In this document: piece after piece, positions 13,605-16,572 of the stretch | How positions within the stretch are numbered: position 1 is the stretch's first letter | Layout: the number at the start of each line of letters is the position of its first letter | Assembly: GCA_934527255.1 (NCBI GenBank) | Contig: CAKTAM010000036.1 | Span: forward strand, 1-16,572 | DNA: 16,572 bases | Direction of reading: 5' to 3' | From: an uncultured Oscillospiraceae bacterium | GTDB taxonomy: Bacteria; Bacillota; Clostridia; Oscillospirales; Ruminococcaceae | Translations under genes and position numbers: made by a program | Notes under the pieces: generated by a model | Databases searched by the model: none | The model's input: only the letters and a program-made list of their open reading frames with translations | Told to the model about the DNA's origin: nothing

Positions 13605-15239
13605 TTACAAAACGGTGACGCCGGTGCAGCGCACGGGCGCGATGCACAGCGGCTGGCCGTCGACGGTGTTGCCCCCAAAAAGCGCCCCGTCGGTGTCGCT
13701 CAGGCTGACGGCCCGGTCGGCGCGGCAGCCCTGCCACACATTGCGGATGAACTGCACGTTCTGCAGGCGTACATCCGTCGTTGGGCGGCGGGTGCTGGCA
13801 AGGGTCACGGCAAAGCCGTCGCCATGGCGGGGCGTGTTTTCTATGCGGTTTTCCTCAACGCACAGCTCCCGCACGGCCCCGCTTTCATACCAGTATTCCA
13901 GCAGATCCACAAACAGCAGCCCATGCATCCGGTCAAAGACGTTGCGGCGCAGGGCCAGCCGCCCGCCGCCGGAGACCCGTACATGCGGGCAATTTTCAAA
14001 ATGGCAGTCCTCCAGCAGAAAATCGGCGGTGCAGCTCTGGTTATCCACAATGTCGCCGCGCTGTACGGCCAGCGGCTCGCGCAGGGTCAGCAGGCAGCCG
14101 CCGTCCGGGGTAAGCCGGGCGGTCTCCACCACACCGCGCCCCTTTTCGCGGTGGGTCGCGCCGTCGCTGACGGCAATGCAGTCGCCGGGGGCATACGGGC
14201 ACAGGCCGGTGTGCTCGGGGTTGGCCGCGGCCACCGAAAACCGGCGGGCGTCCGCTGCTTCGGTCACAACGGTATAAATGTTATGGATGTTCAGCGCGTC
14301 GTCGGCCGTATCGCGAATGTCGCACCCGCGCACAGTGACGGCGCCGCTGCACTGCACAAAATACAGCGCATCCGCCGTGCTGGAGCGCAGCTCTGCCCGG
14401 CCGGGCCGCACGCCGACGCGCAGGCCCTCCACTGTGATGTTTTCGGTGTTGACGGCCACCAGCCCCATGCCGCCTGCGCGATACATGGCCACGTTTTCCA
14501 CGGTGACGTTCCGGCAGTTTTCAAAGCGGATGTTGTTGATGTCGCGCGGCTCGTAAATAAACAGAATGCGGTCGCCCGGCGGGTAGACCGGGCGGCGTGT
14601 GCCCGGCCGAAAGCGAAACTCGATGACGCCGCCGCCAAGATCATAGGCGTCGGTCTCCAGAAAGGTGGTGGCCAGGCCCTGCTTTTCCGCCGTGCTGTCG
14701 CCCGCAAATAGATAATCCCACGGGGCCTTGCCCCAGTCGCTGTTGGCGGCAAGGATCACCTGATCCGCCGTGGAATAAACCTCACGGCAGCAGTGAAACT
14801 CCACATGGTGTGCGGCATCCGTCGTCACGCAGAACAGGCCGGGGTCAAAGCGCAGCCGAAAGCACTGTTCGTCGGAAAAAATCACCTCGCCGTGGCAATA
14901 GCGCGAAAAGGTGAAATCCAGCGTAAAGTTGCGCAGCGTCACATTGCGGCAATTGCGGAAGAAGAAGGGGAACAGCCGGTCGCGGCACTGCAGCAGCGCG
15001 CCGCCGCCGTCAATGACCAGATCCGAAAGGTTTTCCAGCGGGAACAGAAAATGCTTTTCCGATTCCAGCAGGTTGACCCCCTGCATCGTCTCGCAGAAGG
15101 TGCCCTCGCGGTCAAAGGTATAAACGGCGTTTTCCAGCAGCAGAATGTTCTGCCGCCCAGGCTGTATGGCGGCCAGCGCCTGCCGTACGGCGGGGGAGGC
15201 ATTGCCGGGCGTCGGCGGAATGGGGATCAGCTGAAGCAT
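13605..15239 (-). CDS. Parallel beta-helix glycosidase, probable GH110 alpha-1,3-galactosidase
   Basis: A 544-residue right-handed parallel beta-helix protein resembling family GH110, inverting enzymes that remove terminal alpha-1,3-galactose, as on blood-group B and linear B glycans. Seen: an N-terminal segment ending FPLENLSDLVIDGGGALLQC (66-85), then repeated NVTLRNFTLDF, NVTVENVAMYRAGG and NITVEGLRV coils, STADALYFVQCSGAVTVRGC (287-306), and TADDALNIHNIY (311-322), whose acidic pair Asp313-Asp314 matches the family's active-site segment. Further helical coils follow (FENCPHVRVSGGG, VEENRIENTPRHGDGFAV). No signal peptide or anchor is seen, so it should act in the cytoplasm on imported oligosaccharide. 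AAAGGAGG lies 10 nt before the ATG. It is a single gene without a transporter or other glycosidase beside it. Another beta-helix lyase or hydrolase family remains possible. Confidence 0.75.
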   Translation of the reverse strand: MLQLIPIPPTPGNASPAVRQALAAIQPGRQNILLLENAVYTFDREGTFCETMQGVNLLESEKHFLFPLENLSDLVIDGGGALLQCRDRLFPFFFRNCRNVTLRNFTLDFTFSRYCHGEVIFSDEQCFRLRFDPGLFCVTTDAAHHVEFHCCREVYSTADQVILAANSDWGKAPWDYLFAGDSTAEKQGLATTFLETDAYDLGGGVIEFRFRPGTRRPVYPPGDRILFIYEPRDINNIRFENCRNVTVENVAMYRAGGMGLVAVNTENITVEGLRVGVRPGRAELRSSTADALYFVQCSGAVTVRGCDIRDTADDALNIHNIYTVVTEAADARRFSVAAANPEHTGLCPYAPGDCIAVSDGATHREKGRGVVETARLTPDGGCLLTLREPLAVQRGDIVDNQSCTADFLLEDCHFENCPHVRVSGGGRLALRRNVFDRMHGLLFVDLLEYWYESGAVRELCVEENRIENTPRHGDGFAVTLASTRRPTTDVRLQNVQFIRNVWQGCRADRAVSLSDTDGALFGGNTVDGQPLCIAPVRCTGVTVL

Positions 15240-15270
15240 AGCGTGTCATCCTCCTTTCACGGTTGCTTTT

Positions 15271-15299
15271 ATTATACCTGCCCGGCGGCAAAATGGCAA
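15271..15299 (-). promoter_or_regulatory. Promoter of the GH110-like gene
   Basis: On the minus strand TTGCCA (15299-15294), a 17-bp spacer and a perfect TATAAT (15276-15271). The transcript would start about 25 nt before the ATG. Three CAATCTT repeats lie just upstream (15321-15361). Confidence 0.85.
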
Positions 15300-15320
15300 T
15301 GCCCATCGCCCCCCTGGACA

Positions 15321-15361
15321 AAGATTGTCCCGGGGCGAAGATTGTTTTGAAGCAAAGATTG
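15321..15361 (-). repeat. Three CAATCTT direct repeats at 17-bp period
   Basis: AAGATTG on the plus strand (CAATCTT on the minus) occurs at 15321-15327, 15338-15344 and 15355-15361, exactly 17 bp apart, about 20-60 bp upstream of the -35 box of the GH110-like gene. Two copies share the longer CAATCTTTG. Placement suggests an activator site. Confidence 0.5.
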
Positions 15362-15424
15362 CGCTGCAGCCAAAAGGCCGCGCGGGCTGAAAAAAAGGTC
15401 GCTTTCCGGCAGCGGCTTTCCCAA

Positions 15425-15466
15425 CAGAAAAACGCCGATGCGTGAATGCTTCCACGCATCGGCGTT
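15425..15466 (-). terminator. Rho-independent terminator of trkH
   Basis: AACGCCGATGCGTG and CACGCATCGGCGTT (15431-15444 and 15453-15466) form a perfect 14-bp stem with an 8-nt loop. Read on the minus strand it is followed by TTTCTGTT, with five T in all at the stem end. It lies 210 nt after the trkH stop codon. Confidence 0.88.
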
Positions 15467-15675
15467 CCGGTTCAAAAAGTACAAAGAGCTGGGGACATGC
15501 CCGGCTGCAGCCAGCGGCGGCCGGGTGATGACAGCCGCTTTCCGGCAGCCGTCCGGCGGCATTTTGGCGGCAGACCGCAACCGCAAAAAAAAATTCATTG
15601 CCCCGCAGTACTGCTGCGGCAGTATTGCTGCACGGCGGCGCTGCGGCAAGCCGGGCAGACTGCTTTACCCGCCGG

Positions 15676-16572
15676 TCAGAACCGCTTCCAGGTATCCTTG
15701 GTAAACAGCAGCAGCAGGGGGAACAGCTCCAGCCGGCCGGCCAGCATATCAAAGATCAGCACCAGCTTGGCCGGGGCGGAAAACAGCGAAAAGTTTTCGG
15801 CCGGGCCCACCAGCTCCAGCCCGGGGCCGATGTTGTTCAGCGTGGCGGCCACCGCCGTAAAGCTGGTGGCAAAGTTGTAGTTGTCAAAGCTGATGAGCAG
15901 CAGCGAGGCAAAAAAGATGAGCACATAGGCCACCATGAACACGTTGGTCGAGCGCACCACCGCGTGCGGCACGGGCTTTCCATCCATGGAAAGCACGCCC
16001 ACGTTCTGCGGGTGCAGCAGGTGGCGGCGCTCCTTGCGCAGGCTTTTGCAGAGGATCAGCAGGCGCGAGACCTTGATGCCGCCGCCCGTGCTGCCTGCGC
16101 AGGCGCCGATGAACATCAGAATGACCAGAATGGTTTTGGAAAGCTGCGGCCACAGGTTGAAATCGGTCGTGGCAAAGCCGGTCGTCGTGATGATGGAGCC
16201 CACCTGAAACGCGGCATGGCGCAAGGTATCCCAGATGGTGGGGTACAGCCCGGCAATGTTGAAGCTGATGATGGCCACGGCCGCCAGAATGATGAGAAAA
16301 TACCATCGGACCTCCTCAATGGCGGCCGCGCGGCGCACCTTGCGCAGCAGCAGCAGAAAGTAAAAGTTGAAGTTGACCCCAAACAGGATCATAAACACGG
16401 TGACAACGTGTTGCAGGTAGGGCGAGTAGGAGGCCATGCTGTCGTTGCGGATGCCGAAACCGCCGGTGCCCGCCGTGCCGAACGCCGTGGTCACGGCATC
16501 AAAGGGCGCCATATGCCCCGCCAGCAGAAAAACGATCTCCAGCGCCGTCAGCGCCAGATAAATGCCGTACAG
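15676..16572 (-). CDS. trkH: Potassium uptake membrane protein TrkH (5' end cut by window)
   Basis: The pore-forming subunit of a Trk/Ktr potassium uptake system in the cytoplasmic membrane. The frame runs to the right edge, LYGIYLALTALEIVFLLAGHM preceding the internal Met at 16512, so the N-terminal third or so lies outside; about 298 residues are visible. Selectivity-filter loops are recognisable: FGTAGTGGFG, ITTTGFATTDF, ACAGSTGGGIK and TLNNIGPGLE, each followed by a membrane helix as in the family's repeated M1-P-M2 plan. The charged stretch RKVRRAAAIEEVRWYF lies between helices. TrkH/KtrB proteins work with a cytoplasmic TrkA/KtrA gating subunit, which would be expected just upstream, beyond the edge. 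The transcript ends at the terminator 210 nt downstream. Confidence 0.95.
   Translation of the reverse strand: MYGIYLALTALEIVFLLAGHMAPFDAVTTAFGTAGTGGFGIRNDSMASYSPYLQHVVTVFMILFGVNFNFYFLLLLRKVRRAAAIEEVRWYFLIILAAVAIISFNIAGLYPTIWDTLRHAAFQVGSIITTTGFATTDFNLWPQLSKTILVILMFIGACAGSTGGGIKVSRLLILCKSLRKERRHLLHPQNVGVLSMDGKPVPHAVVRSTNVFMVAYVLIFFASLLLISFDNYNFATSFTAVAATLNNIGPGLELVGPAENFSLFSAPAKLVLIFDMLAGRLELFPLLLLFTKDTWKRF

Larger units (their letters stand above)
15300..15675. other. Gene-free region between trkH and the GH110-like gene
   Basis: This 376-nt stretch holds three CAATCTT repeats near the promoter, the trkH terminator at 15425-15466, two exact copies of CGCTTTCCGGCAGC (15400-15413 and 15536-15549), and two near-copies of GCAGTACTGCTGC around 15606-15631. 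No coding sequence was recognised. Confidence 0.5.

Noticed and set aside
12912..14711. A 599-codon open frame on the plus strand opposite pfp and the GH110-like gene
   Set aside because: It spans a promoter and two genes in antisense, and no family motif or ribosome site was seen. The frames at 3395-5008, 8824-10290 (minus) and 11984-13267 are rejected for the same reason.
15321..15361. The three CAATCTT repeats as a CRISPR array
   Set aside because: The 7-bp repeat units and 10-bp gaps are far too short, and no cas gene is present.

Overview
The window is a 16.6-kb piece of a GC-rich bacterial chromosome, densely packed with housekeeping genes. The DarA-type cyclic-di-AMP receptor, HolB-RicT gene order, clostridial 2[4Fe-4S] ferredoxin, YitT protein, lipoprotein, PPi-type phosphofructokinase, strong GGAGG ribosome sites and high GC together suggest a GC-rich anaerobic Clostridia/Oscillospirales gut bacterium (Faecalibacterium/Gemmiger/Subdoligranulum-like). 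That placement is inference from gene content and style, not from a marker gene. No tRNA, rRNA, CRISPR array, insertion sequence or phage gene was seen.

Layout. (1) 1-2.7 kb, plus strand: the C-terminal 58% or so of mfd, cut by the left edge, then a hexapeptide-repeat O-acetyltransferase, ending at a perfectly palindromic bidirectional terminator. (2) 2.97-6.6 kb, minus strand: a probable operon prmA-rsmE-vanY-like DD-carboxypeptidase behind a clear sigma-A promoter, followed by a lipoprotein gene with its own promoter. (3) 6.77-10.46 kb, plus strand: a yitT-family membrane protein; the conserved Firmicutes cluster darA-holB-ricT with its own promoter and a structured leader; and a small ferredoxin gene with its own promoter, 5'-end hairpin and terminator. 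(4) 10.6-11.6 kb, minus strand: a two-gene unit of a MerR-type regulator with two C-terminal membrane helices and a UPF0145/YbjQ protein, read from a promoter with the 19-bp spacer and central dyad expected of a MerR operator. (5) 11.97-13.3 kb, minus: a phosphofructokinase with PPi-type signature residues, whose near-consensus promoter carries a perfect palindrome between -35 and -10. (6) 13.6-15.3 kb, minus: a beta-helix protein that looks like a GH110 alpha-1,3-galactosidase without a signal peptide. (7) 15.68 kb to the right edge, minus: trkH, cut by the edge, with a strong terminator about 210 nt downstream.

How the genes work together. Most of the content is information processing: transcription-coupled repair (Mfd), ribosome modification (PrmA, RsmE), clamp loading (HolB) and RNA processing (RicT). 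DarA and TrkH may be linked loosely through cyclic-di-AMP control of potassium, but they lie 7.5 kb apart and nothing in the sequence ties them directly. No obviously new multi-gene system is present. The most unusual items are regulatory: the MerR-TM/UPF0145 unit and its promoter, the palindrome in the pfp promoter, a terminator-like leader before darA, a structured segment between holB and ricT, and three 17-bp-spaced repeats upstream of the glycosidase promoter.
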